This document shows positions 32,140-40,037 of a DNA stretch of 64,000 nt, one piece after another (the first letter of the stretch is position 1; each line of letters begins with the position of its first letter). Location: contig NZ_FRCW01000002.1 of the NCBI RefSeq assembly GCF_900143055.1, positions 372,001-436,000 of the forward strand. The letters run 5' to 3'. The notes below the pieces were generated by a model that worked only from the letters and a program-made list of their open reading frames with translations, was not told the DNA's origin and did not search any database. A program made the position numbers and the translations under genes. The DNA is from Fibrobacter sp. UWR3 (GTDB taxonomy: Bacteria; Fibrobacterota; Fibrobacteria; Fibrobacterales; Fibrobacteraceae).

Positions 32140-33729
32140 ATGTTTATGTTTAAATTTGCTTGCTTTTTCTCGTTTATTTGTATTTGTCTATTCCTCGTCG
32201 CCTGTGGTGACGGAGGGACGTCGGAACCTATTCTGTATCCAAGGGAAATCTCTGTTGAAACATCATCCTCTATGGCGGAATCGTCATCTTTCGAAATACC
32301 AGAATCGTCAGAAGCGCAAAGTTCTTCGTCTGCCTCGTTTCTTTGTATAATCGGCACTGACGAAGACTGCGATTACGGAATGTTGATCGATGAACGTGAT
32401 GGGCAAATCTACAAGACGATGAAGGTTGGTGGCCAAGTATGGATGGCGGAAAATCTAAATTATCAGATAGGGGTTAAACATTGCTACCATGACAGTTGTG
32501 CGCAATATGGCCGTTTTTATTCTTGGAGTACTGCGATGGATAGTGCCGGAGTTTTTTCGACAAACGGCCTGGGGTGTGGTGACGGCCTTATGTGTTCGCC
32601 CGACTATCCTGTACGTGGAATATGTCCTGCAGGGTGGCACCTGCCCAGCAAATTTGAAATAGAGCCGTTGGTGCCCGAATTGGGGGGATTGATGGAAATT
32701 GCTGCTCAAGCCGAAGATTCTAGTACGCCGTCAATTTTTGCGGAGCGCTTTCTGACACGTACATATATGTGGTCATCTACGGATGAAAACGAGAATATGA
32801 CATCTTTTTTGTCTTTTAATAAAGAGTCGTATAGCCTGTACCCCGCCACTTGCATGAAATATAGATTACTTTCCGTTCGCTGTGTAAAAGGGCAAAGTGC
32901 TGAACAGAATATGGACAAACTGCTGTCGTTTAATGCTCGGAGCAGTTCATCGTCAGTCAGTCAAAGCAGTTCATCGTCAGTCAGTCAAAGCAGTTCATCA
33001 TGTGATGTGCACGTTTCTTATGGAGAGATGACGGATGAAAGGGATGCCCATGTCTATAGAACGATGACGATTGATGGTTGTACAACGAAAAAAAATGAAA
33101 GCGGAGAATACCGTGTAAAGGTTCCTAGACAGACATGGATGGCGGAAAATCTGAACTATGCGTATTTGCAGCCGACATCGACGCTAGATTCCTCTAGTTG
33201 GTGCTACAACAACGAACCGGACAGCTGTGTAAAATACGGACGACTTTATCTGTGGTCTGCTGCCATGGATAGTGCAGCTCTGTTCAGCGAGGATACTAAA
33301 GGCTGCGGTTTTTACCGCAATGTTGAAAGTTGGCAAAAGTGTCATGTTACTGGGATGGGGCGAGGGGTGTGTCCTGAAGGGTGGCATTTGCCAACGAGAC
33401 AGGAGTATGGTAATCTGCAAAGTACGACACCTCTTGTATGTAAGATGAAGAATGATGCCCAAGTCACAAATGGTTTCTTATTGCAATTTGGAGGTCTTTA
33501 TTATGCGGAGCCGGATTGCTGTACTGTCTATAATTATACGAATGGTGAACATTTCTTTGAATGGGGCGAAGATGCGAGCTTTTTTTGGTTTGCTTCCGAA
33601 GGAACTATCGGTTCCGAAGCCTATAGCGTTATGACCGAAGAAATAAGTTGCGTGCCGTCTACTGGAAGTACATATAAATTTTTTGCATTTTCTGTCCGTT
33701 GCGTTAAGGATGTTCCTGATATAGAATAA
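32140..33729 (+). CDS. FISUMP lipoprotein 1 (two TIGR02145-type domains)
   Basis: About 529 residues; signal peptide with lipobox LFLVAC followed by GDGGTSEPILYP, then a Ser/Glu-rich linker. The first Fibrobacter major paralogous domain (about 80-255) opens with LIDERDGQIYKTM and has WMAENLNY, YGRFYSW and RGICPAGWHLP. A poly-Ser linker made of 24-bp DNA repeats separates it from a second domain (about 290-529; MTDERDAHVYRTM, WMAENLNYAYLQP, RGVCPEGWHLP). The domain is related to formylglycine-generating-enzyme-like folds by general look, but its job is unknown. The start is ATG 32140 (or 32146); a TTG lies just before. It follows the protease gene closely. Confidence 0.88.
   Translation: MFMFKFACFFSFICICLFLVACGDGGTSEPILYPREISVETSSSMAESSSFEIPESSEAQSSSSASFLCIIGTDEDCDYGMLIDERDGQIYKTMKVGGQVWMAENLNYQIGVKHCYHDSCAQYGRFYSWSTAMDSAGVFSTNGLGCGDGLMCSPDYPVRGICPAGWHLPSKFEIEPLVPELGGLMEIAAQAEDSSTPSIFAERFLTRTYMWSSTDENENMTSFLSFNKESYSLYPATCMKYRLLSVRCVKGQSAEQNMDKLLSFNARSSSSSVSQSSSSSVSQSSSSCDVHVSYGEMTDERDAHVYRTMTIDGCTTKKNESGEYRVKVPRQTWMAENLNYAYLQPTSTLDSSSWCYNNEPDSCVKYGRLYLWSAAMDSAALFSEDTKGCGFYRNVESWQKCHVTGMGRGVCPEGWHLPTRQEYGNLQSTTPLVCKMKNDAQVTNGFLLQFGGLYYAEPDCCTVYNYTNGEHFFEWGEDASFFWFASEGTIGSEAYSVMTEEISCVPSTGSTYKFFAFSVRCVKDVPDIE
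32941..33000 (+). repeat. 24-bp tandem repeat coding the Ser-rich linker of FISUMP 1
   Basis: Two perfect copies of a 24-bp unit (32941-32964, 32965-32988) and a 12-bp partial third copy encode SSSSSVSQ-type linker. Being a multiple of three, copy-number change would alter linker length without a frameshift. Confidence 0.85.
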
Positions 33730-33792
33730 AAGGTGTACCCAATGTCGGTTCTGAAAATGCCGTTCGAATTTACAAAAAAAGATGGGAGGTAA
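33730..33792 (+). pseudogene. Relic of the S8 protease C-terminus behind FISUMP 1
   Basis: Directly after the FISUMP 1 stop, in the same frame, the sequence reads KVYPMSVLKMPFEFTKKDGR-stop. The true protease ends with IKVYPMAVLKMPFEFTKKVE. At DNA level 33731-33780 matches 32053-32102 with few changes. It is a duplicated tail left by tandem duplication, not a gene. Confidence 0.85.
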
Positions 33793-33795
33793 TCC

Positions 33796-34263
33796 ATGAA
33801 AAAGATAATGTTTTTGATTCTAGCTTTGGCAGTCTTTGCCTTCACCCAGAACTACGAACGATGTAATATTCCGGGCATTCCGGATTCATTATCTATATCA
33901 ACTATTCCGGACGGCTCGTGTTCAAGAGAAAACGTGTTCGTATGCAATGTCGGTTTCAATGTGGCCGGCGAAAAGAGCATGCTGTATTTAAATATATCTT
34001 TAAATGCGGCATGTACTTCTCTTGAAACTAGCCGCCTTGCCGTATACGAAAATCCATCAAATCCGACAACAAGTCCTTCCTATACCACGTTCTTTTTGGT
34101 AGAAGATGAGTATGAGGCGACTCCGCTCTCTTTGACATTAGCGGGTTCCCTTGCCATGTCGGCTTCGCTTAATGGGAAAAGGGTCAGAATTATTTACAAA
34201 AAAGTGAAGGATGAGGCCTATGGGGGAATTCGTCTTCAGACTATAGAATTTTATGGTCCATAA
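33796..34263 (+). CDS. Small exported protein of unknown function
   Basis: A 155-residue protein with a signal peptide (KKIMFLILALAVFAFTQ). Mature part has three or four Cys (ERCNIPG, DGSCSRENVFVCNVGF, NAACTS) and beta-rich segments (KSMLYLNISLN, GKRVRIIYKKV, RLQTIEFYGP), suggesting a compact secreted beta-sandwich. I do not recognise the family. It has a good ribosome site (GGGAGG, 33784-33789) and sits between FISUMP 1 and FISUMP 2. A broken, internally deleted second copy lies before FISUMP 3, so the gene belongs to the duplicated unit. Confidence 0.75.
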   Translation: MKKIMFLILALAVFAFTQNYERCNIPGIPDSLSISTIPDGSCSRENVFVCNVGFNVAGEKSMLYLNISLNAACTSLETSRLAVYENPSNPTTSPSYTTFFLVEDEYEATPLSLTLAGSLAMSASLNGKRVRIIYKKVKDEAYGGIRLQTIEFYGP

Positions 34264-34380
34264 TTGTGTATATTGATGTCCGTGAGTGATTAAATGCGTA
34301 GAACCCTTCCGATATTTTGCGTAGCCTTATTCCTTGTCGCCTGTGGCGACGGAGGAACGTCGGAACCTATTCTGTATCCT
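34185..34380 (+). repeat. 196-bp direct repeat, copy A
   Basis: From CAGAATTATT in the 3' part of the small exported gene to CTGTATCCT in FISUMP 2, this block is repeated at 35809-36004 with only two mismatches by eye (offset 1624 bp). It includes the intergenic spacer and the FISUMP lipoprotein signal. Confidence 0.92.
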
Positions 34381-35727
34381 GTAGGAAAATTTGAAAGTAG
34401 TTCCTCTAGTTTTGAAAAAGTTAGTTCTGGTGAGACTATGAGCCGGGAAAATCAATCGTCTTCTGCAGAATCAGATACGTCAAGTGAAGAGTTCTGTGTC
34501 GAAAATGAGTGCTTTGTTACGGACAAGCGGGATGGAAATGTTTACAGGATAATAGAAATCGGGGAACAGTTGTGGATGGCGCAGGATCTAATGTATGAAA
34601 TTGTGAATCAACAGTGCTTTGATGAATCCGTTAACGACTGCGCAAAATATGATGGATTATATTCGTGGAGTGCGGCGATGGACAGCGCCGGAAACTTTTC
34701 TTTGAATGGTCTAGGGTGCGGGGATGGCTTGGTATGTGTTCCTGCTTCGCCTGTACGTGGAATATGTCCTGCGGGATGGCATTTGCCGAATAATAACGAG
34801 ATAAAAAATATGATCTATGCTATGATGCATAATAGTGACTTGGACTTATTCGGGCGTTCAACTTTTTGGTTGTCAACGGAAGAAAATGACCAAAATGCAT
34901 TCTATATGGGTTTAAATATGACGGAGGAGCATAAATCAATGATGGCAAATCCAAAATCTGATTTGAAGAAAACACTACTTAATGTGCGCTGTCTCAAGGG
35001 CAAGTCCTCTGATGGAGCCGCTGTTGTTTCTAGCTCGTCGTCAGTCAGCGTTAATTCAAGTTCGTCATCAGTGGGTCTCTATATCTCCTATGGAGAAATG
35101 ACTGACGAGCGTGACGGACAAGTTTATAAGACAATGACTATCAGTGGAACGCTTTATGACAAATTTTATCCAAAACAAATATGGATGGCGGAGAATTTGA
35201 ACTATGCCTATCTACAGCCAACTTCTACCGAGGATTCATCAAGCTGGTGCGGTGATAACAACCCGGAAACCTGCAAAAGATATGGAAGGCTGTACTTGTG
35301 GTCTGCGGCAATAGATAGCGCGGCTGTATTTAGTGAAGATGCCAAGGGGTGTGGCTATTTCGCTACAGACGATGAATGGGTTAAATGTCCTTCCGAAAGA
35401 AAAATTCGGGGAATTTGCCCCGAAGAATGGAGACTTCCCACTTACAACGAATATTACAAACTGCTGTTCTGGCGTTTAAGAGACGGAAGCGGCTTTGCGG
35501 AAGAGCAATTACTAGAATATTTTGAGGATGAGGATGAGGAAATTTTGGGGTCTTCGAATTTCTGGTTGGCAACGGAAAAAAGTAATACTATGGCTTTCCG
35601 GGATGCTTTTAGTCCTTATTCGCTAGAGTATTCGGAGGGCTATCCCCTTAGTGGAGCCTTGCCTCCAGAAGACAAGCGTATGGCTCATTCTGTCCGTTGC
35701 GTTAAGGATGTTCCTGATGTTGAATAA
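34294..35727 (+). CDS. FISUMP lipoprotein 2 (two TIGR02145-type domains)
   Basis: A 477-residue lipoprotein whose first 30 residues (lipobox LFLVAC, then GDGGTSEPILYP) are identical to those of FISUMP 1 and 3. Domain 1 (about 70-235): TDKRDGNVYRIIEIG, LWMAQDLMYE, RGICPAGWHLP. A Ser-rich linker (SSSSVSVNSSSSSVG) leads to domain 2 (about 265-477): MTDERDGQVYKTM, WMAENLNYAYLQP, RGICPEEWRLP, ending HSVRCVKDVPDVE. The conserved Cys pairs suggest disulfide-stabilised exported domains. Anchoring to the outer membrane is inferred. It lies 30 bp after the small exported gene, probably cotranscribed. Confidence 0.9.
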   Translation: MRRTLPIFCVALFLVACGDGGTSEPILYPVGKFESSSSSFEKVSSGETMSRENQSSSAESDTSSEEFCVENECFVTDKRDGNVYRIIEIGEQLWMAQDLMYEIVNQQCFDESVNDCAKYDGLYSWSAAMDSAGNFSLNGLGCGDGLVCVPASPVRGICPAGWHLPNNNEIKNMIYAMMHNSDLDLFGRSTFWLSTEENDQNAFYMGLNMTEEHKSMMANPKSDLKKTLLNVRCLKGKSSDGAAVVSSSSSVSVNSSSSSVGLYISYGEMTDERDGQVYKTMTISGTLYDKFYPKQIWMAENLNYAYLQPTSTEDSSSWCGDNNPETCKRYGRLYLWSAAIDSAAVFSEDAKGCGYFATDDEWVKCPSERKIRGICPEEWRLPTYNEYYKLLFWRLRDGSGFAEEQLLEYFEDEDEEILGSSNFWLATEKSNTMAFRDAFSPYSLEYSEGYPLSGALPPEDKRMAHSVRCVKDVPDVE

Positions 35728-35758
35728 AGGTCTACCCGATGAACGTGGGAGGTAATCC

Positions 35759-35887
35759 ATGAAAAAGATAATGTTTTTTTTCTAGCTTTGACAGTCTTTG
35801 CCTTCACCCAGAATTATTTACAAAAAAGTGAAGGATGAGGCCTATGGGGGAATTCGTCTTCAGACTATAGAATTTTATGGTCCATAA
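35759..35887 (+). pseudogene. Internally deleted, frameshifted copy of the small exported gene
   Basis: The first 52 bases match the start of the gene at 33796 and the last 79 match its end. About 340 bp between two CAGAA sequences are missing, as expected for deletion between short direct repeats. A one-base loss in the T-run near codon 6 also brings TAG into frame. The ribosome site GGGAGG is still present. It cannot give a functional product. Confidence 0.92.
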
Positions 35888-36004
35888 TTGTGTATATTGA
35901 TGTCCGTGAGTGATTAAATGCGTAGAACCCTTCCGATATTTTGCGTAGCCTTATTCCTTGTCGCCTGCGGCGACGGAGGAACGTCGGAACCTATCCTGTA
36001 TCCT
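35809..36004 (+). repeat. 196-bp direct repeat, copy B
   Basis: Second copy of the block at 34185-34380, covering the 3' piece of the pseudogene, the spacer and the first 29 codons of FISUMP 3. The near identity points to a recent duplication or gene conversion. Confidence 0.92.
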
Positions 36005-36826
36005 GAGCCGTATTTAGTCAAATTATCGTCATCCAACACGCCGGAATCTTCGGAAACGCAATCATCTAGTGATAATGTCTCCAGTTCTAGTTCATCTGTT
36101 AAGTCTTCCTCAAGCAAGGAGAAAAGCAGTTCTTCAGTTGGATTATATTTGTCTCACGCTGAAATGACTGATGAACGGGATGGTAATGTCTACAAAACAT
36201 TAACGATAGAAGGTGTGTTTAGTAATAAATATATTCCTAAACAGACTTGGATGATAGAAAATTTGAATTTTGCCTATTTACAACCGACATCAACATTAGA
36301 TTCCTCAAGTTGGTGCTTGGACAACAATCCTGGTAACTGCGAAAAGTTTGGCCGATTGTATCTTTGGTCTGCTGCCATAGATAGTGCGGCGCTGTTTAGT
36401 GAAGATGCCGATGGTTGCGGCTTTTTTTCTTTAGAAGAAAACTGGCATAAATGTCAGGGAATATCGATATCGCTTTGGGATGACGAAAAAATTCCTTTTA
36501 CGCGAGGTGTTTGTCCTGAGGGATGGCATTTGCCAACATATGATGAGGAACTTAGTGTGATGCATTGGCGATATTGCTGTGACTCACATGACGAGTTTAA
36601 TTATCAAAGGGCTCAGTTTAGCATTTATGATCTGATATCAGATTATTTTGATGAATATCTAGGACACCCTGCGTTGTGGGTTGCTATGGAATCTGATTAC
36701 CAACAAGCGTATATAGATATAATGTCATATAATGATATTTTAGTATCAGAAGGCTATGATGTTATTGTCCCTGTAAGCAAACAATATGCAGTTGCCGTCC
36801 GTTGTGTCAAGGATGCCCCAGACTGA
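35918..36826 (+). CDS. FISUMP lipoprotein 3 (one TIGR02145-type domain)
   Basis: A 302-residue lipoprotein with the shared leader (LFLVAC, GDGGTSEPILYP), a Ser-rich linker (about 35-80) and a single Fibrobacter major paralogous domain (about 80-302): MTDERDGNVYKTL, TWMIENLNFAYLQP, RGVCPEGWHLP and AVAVRCVKDAPD. Its domain is closest in layout to the second domains of FISUMP 1 and 2 (AYLQPTST, SSSWC, LYLWSAAIDSAALFSED), so it looks like a fusion of the common leader with a second-type domain. It is the last member of the tandem series. Confidence 0.9.
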   Translation: MRRTLPIFCVALFLVACGDGGTSEPILYPEPYLVKLSSSNTPESSETQSSSDNVSSSSSSVKSSSSKEKSSSSVGLYLSHAEMTDERDGNVYKTLTIEGVFSNKYIPKQTWMIENLNFAYLQPTSTLDSSSWCLDNNPGNCEKFGRLYLWSAAIDSAALFSEDADGCGFFSLEENWHKCQGISISLWDDEKIPFTRGVCPEGWHLPTYDEELSVMHWRYCCDSHDEFNYQRAQFSIYDLISDYFDEYLGHPALWVAMESDYQQAYIDIMSYNDILVSEGYDVIVPVSKQYAVAVRCVKDAPD

Positions 36827-36954
36827 TTGTATATTGGCGAAAAGGCTTCCTGCGTAGAAACCTTCGGAGATAAATCCGTTTTTCTAGTAAAAAACGTCTA
36901 GCTTAACATAAGACCGGTGCATTTTCTTATTAGATTTTCATTGAGAGGTTTTAT

Positions 36955-38835
36955 ATGGTCGTCGATCAAGAACACACCGGTATCATGCGCAAGAAGACTC
37001 ACCCGCGGCAGTTGGGCGTACCCCTGAACCGCTGGGGCCGTAACCTTATTTCGTGCTGCCCGTTCCATTCGCCCGAAGAGACGTCGTTGTTCTTCTACGA
37101 CGCGCTGGGCTACTGGCGTTACCGCTGCCTGCAGTGCGGCAGCGAAGGCGACTTGGTCGAATTCGTGATGCGCAGCCGCTTCAACGGGCTCGAGGAGCCC
37201 GCCGCCCGTGCCGAAGCTATGGAATTCCTGGGAGCCCAGGAACACGAGCAGGACAGCGACCCCGACGAACATCCGTGGATTAAGGAAATCGGCGGCGAGA
37301 AGTCCCGCGTGCTCGAGAACTTCGTACGCTACTGCCACTGGGCCGCCTGCAAGAGCCCCTCTTCCGCAGAATTTTTCGAGAGCCGCGGCTGGAGCATCGG
37401 CCAGGCGCAGCTCTACGGTCTCGGCTACTACAGCGGCGATCCGGAACCCTTCTACAGTTACTGCATGCTTTCGGGCATCGAGCGCCACCAGGTATCGTTC
37501 TACCTCGACAACCTCGAGGCATACCACGAACCGCGCATCACCATCCCGGCACGCAACTCCAAGGGGCTCATCCACTCCGTGTACGGTCGCTCCATGGAAG
37601 ATGACGGCGAGCACAATCCGTACATCTCGTATGCCTCGGGTCCGGTCGACATCCCGTTCAACATCCAGCCCGACAACGACAACCCGATTATAGTGGAAGG
37701 CATGTTCGATGCTCTGACCGCAGACCTCGCGGGCATCCCCGGCGTGGTATCCACGATGTACCAGGACCTCACGATGAGCCACCTGTACAAGCTCAAGGCT
37801 TGCGGGGCAAATTCCGTGACCCTCATCCTCAGGCGCGACGCGAACCGCAGGAGCCAGGAATACCGCATCCAGGACTACCTGAAGATGGCGGAAACTCAGG
37901 GGCTCAAGTTCAAGTCCATCGTGCTCCCGAAAGACGAGACGGTAGACCTGCTCGTGCGCAACTACGGCGCAGACCACCTGCTGAACCTCATCAACGAGAC
38001 GGAAGAGGATACGGTCCACACGCACCGCCGTTCCATGCTGCTGCAGGACATCAAGGAGAACTTCGACACTGCGATGGGCTGCCCGCCCGACGAAAGCGTG
38101 GGCTACCCGCTCAACACGTTCCCGCAGCTGTCCAGGGATATCGACGGCATCCAGTCCGGCATCTTCTACGTGTCGTCGAACCCGTTCAACCTGAAGACGT
38201 CCCTGCTCTCGAGTTTCGCGCTCGACCTCATCGAGACCAACAAGGATATCAAGCTCATCTACATCGCGCTCGAGACACCGCGCCGCCAGATATTCGACCG
38301 CATGATCGCGATGCTCACCGGGCTTTCGGTGCTCGACGTGCGCAAGAAGAACACGGACGAAGAAGTCAACGCGAGGATTCTTGAGGCGACGCGCGCCCTC
38401 ATGGGCTACGTGCGCGACAACCGCCTGGAAATCTGGGAAGACCAGCCCTCGTTCGACAACAAGGAACTGCTCGCCACGCTCAAGGAAGAACAGCGCGAAC
38501 ACGCGGGCCTCGTCGTGATTATCGACGGCATCGACCACTTCAAGGTGACCGACCGCCCCGACCTCGCCGACATCCACGAGAGGCGTTCCTCCGTAATGCT
38601 CGACATCTACAAGACGCTCGACATCCCGCTGTTCATCGGCGGCGAGATTGTAGACGAGAACGGAGCGCTTATCGCGCCGCGCGCCTACCTGCGCGATTCC
38701 GACGCCATCTACTGGCTTGAATCCAAGGACGGCGAACTTGCGCTGAACGTCAATTCCAAGCGCCTCGGCAACAACAACTTCTACAACGGCAAGCTTTCTA
38801 TAGACCCGCAGTCCAACCGCATCCAGGAAGCCTGA
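36955..38835 (+). CDS. DnaG-like primase / DnaB-like ATPase fusion with eroded motifs
   Basis: A 626-residue protein with the architecture of phage T7 gp4 and Twinkle. Residues 30-75 form a CHC2 zinc finger (C35/C36, H38, C58, C61). Residues 110-300 resemble the DnaG core: FFESRGWSIGQAQLYGLGYY, RITIPARNSKG and TOPRIM IIVEGMFDAL with E248. The TOPRIM DxD reads RRD (293-295). The C-terminal RecA-like part has Walker B-like VVIIDGID, but the Walker A reads VSSNPFNLKTS, keeping only K414-T. Primase and helicase activity are thus doubtful. It ends TGATG, overlapping the next gene, a glycosyltransferase. No phage genes are near. The true dnaG/dnaB must be elsewhere. Confidence 0.75.
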   Translation: MVVDQEHTGIMRKKTHPRQLGVPLNRWGRNLISCCPFHSPEETSLFFYDALGYWRYRCLQCGSEGDLVEFVMRSRFNGLEEPAARAEAMEFLGAQEHEQDSDPDEHPWIKEIGGEKSRVLENFVRYCHWAACKSPSSAEFFESRGWSIGQAQLYGLGYYSGDPEPFYSYCMLSGIERHQVSFYLDNLEAYHEPRITIPARNSKGLIHSVYGRSMEDDGEHNPYISYASGPVDIPFNIQPDNDNPIIVEGMFDALTADLAGIPGVVSTMYQDLTMSHLYKLKACGANSVTLILRRDANRRSQEYRIQDYLKMAETQGLKFKSIVLPKDETVDLLVRNYGADHLLNLINETEEDTVHTHRRSMLLQDIKENFDTAMGCPPDESVGYPLNTFPQLSRDIDGIQSGIFYVSSNPFNLKTSLLSSFALDLIETNKDIKLIYIALETPRRQIFDRMIAMLTGLSVLDVRKKNTDEEVNARILEATRALMGYVRDNRLEIWEDQPSFDNKELLATLKEEQREHAGLVVIIDGIDHFKVTDRPDLADIHERRSSVMLDIYKTLDIPLFIGGEIVDENGALIAPRAYLRDSDAIYWLESKDGELALNVNSKRLGNNNFYNGKLSIDPQSNRIQEA

Positions 38836-40037
38836 TGTTCACCATCGTGGACTTCAACAACTTCTGGAGCCCCTCGGGCGGCGGCGTGCGCCGTTACCAC
38901 CTGCAAAAGATGGCATTCTACGAAAGGCTCGCTTCGCGCGACCCTGGAGCGGGCGTGCTTTCCGTATTCGTGATGCCCGATTCCAAAACGTTTACCGAAG
39001 CGAAGAGCGAGAGCCTCGTCATCGAGCACGTGCAGGCGTTCAAGTTCCCGGGCAACTGGGAATACCGCTTTATCTGGAAACTCTCGCAGGTAGAGCCTGT
39101 ACTCGCGAAATACAAGCCCGATATAATCGAGGTGGGTTCGCCCTACATTCTCCCGACGGTAGTGCGCCGTGCGGCAAGGCGCGTGAGCCCCGAATCGAAA
39201 CTGGTGGGGTTCTGGCACGCGGACTTTCCCGTGACCTACGTGGGTCGCCCCGTCGCGAAGAAACTTGGAGTAGGTCTCGGCACGTTCGCCCGCAAGGAAG
39301 CGTTCTGGTACGCCCGCAAGGAATTCAAGGGATTCGACTGCATCCAGGCTTCCTCGAAGGAGGCGATGGCAAGGCTGCGCAAGAACAGCCTGCCCGACCC
39401 GCGCTGGATCCCGCTGGGATGCGACATCGAGATGTTCTCGCCCACAAAGCGCGATGAATCGCTTGTTGCCGAACTCAAGGCGGGCAATCCCGAAAGACTC
39501 ACGATGTTCTTCCCGCACAGGCACTGCAACGAGAAGGGAATCGACCTCGTACTCGGGGCTTACGACATTCTCACGCAAAAGCTCGGGCACGAGCCCGCCA
39601 TCGTATTCGCGGGCACGGGACCGAGCCTCCCGCTTGTCGAAGAAGCGGCAAGCAAGCACGAGCATATCCGCTACATCGGGTTCGTGAATTCCATCGACGA
39701 GATGGCGCGCTACTACGCGAGCGTGGATTTGGGGCTGGCGCTTTCGGGCTGGGAAACCTTCGGGCTCTCGATACTTGAAAGCATGGCAAGCGGGAACGCG
39801 CAAATCGGTGCCTCCGCGGGGGCCGCATTCGAGCACGTTACCGAAAGCGGTGCGGGCATAATCCTCAAGGAGCGCACGCCCGAAGCGCTCGCCGACGCCA
39901 TCGTGGAACTCTACCACAGCGATATGGCGGCCATGAAGCAGAAGGCCCGCGCATACGCCGAAAAGTTCAGCTGGAACGACTGCTTCAAACGGCAGCTGGA
40001 TCTCTATAGACAAATTTGTAACAAAGACCAGGAATGA
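38835..40037 (+). CDS. GT4-family glycosyltransferase
   Basis: A 400-residue GT-B glycosyltransferase. The N-terminal acceptor domain has the glycine-rich SPSGGGVRRYHLQK, and the C-terminal donor domain has MFFPHRHCNEKGIDLVLGAY, IVFAGTGPSL and the E-x7-E-type end GWETFGLSILESMASG. It transfers a nucleotide-activated sugar, probably to a surface glycan or lipid. It overlaps the upstream fusion-protein gene (TGATG) and the downstream sulfatase-fold gene (ATGA), so it is translationally coupled to both. Confidence 0.9.
   Translation: MFTIVDFNNFWSPSGGGVRRYHLQKMAFYERLASRDPGAGVLSVFVMPDSKTFTEAKSESLVIEHVQAFKFPGNWEYRFIWKLSQVEPVLAKYKPDIIEVGSPYILPTVVRRAARRVSPESKLVGFWHADFPVTYVGRPVAKKLGVGLGTFARKEAFWYARKEFKGFDCIQASSKEAMARLRKNSLPDPRWIPLGCDIEMFSPTKRDESLVAELKAGNPERLTMFFPHRHCNEKGIDLVLGAYDILTQKLGHEPAIVFAGTGPSLPLVEEAASKHEHIRYIGFVNSIDEMARYYASVDLGLALSGWETFGLSILESMASGNAQIGASAGAAFEHVTESGAGIILKERTPEALADAIVELYHSDMAAMKQKARAYAEKFSWNDCFKRQLDLYRQICNKDQE

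Larger units (their letters stand above)
28400..36900. other. AT-richer accessory block (protease plus FISUMP lipoproteins)
   Basis: From the S8 protease to the end of the third FISUMP gene the sequence is visibly richer in A+T and uses codons such as AAT, TTA, AGT and GAA far more than the flanking genes, which favour C/G at third positions. It holds only exported proteins of unknown role and duplication relics. No integrase, tRNA end or flanking direct repeat was found, so transfer versus fast surface-gene evolution is open. Confidence 0.65.

Noticed and set aside
28400-36900. Genomic island with integration sites
   Set aside because: Composition differs, but I found no integrase, transposase, tRNA end or flanking direct repeat; tandem duplication and fast evolution explain the block as well.
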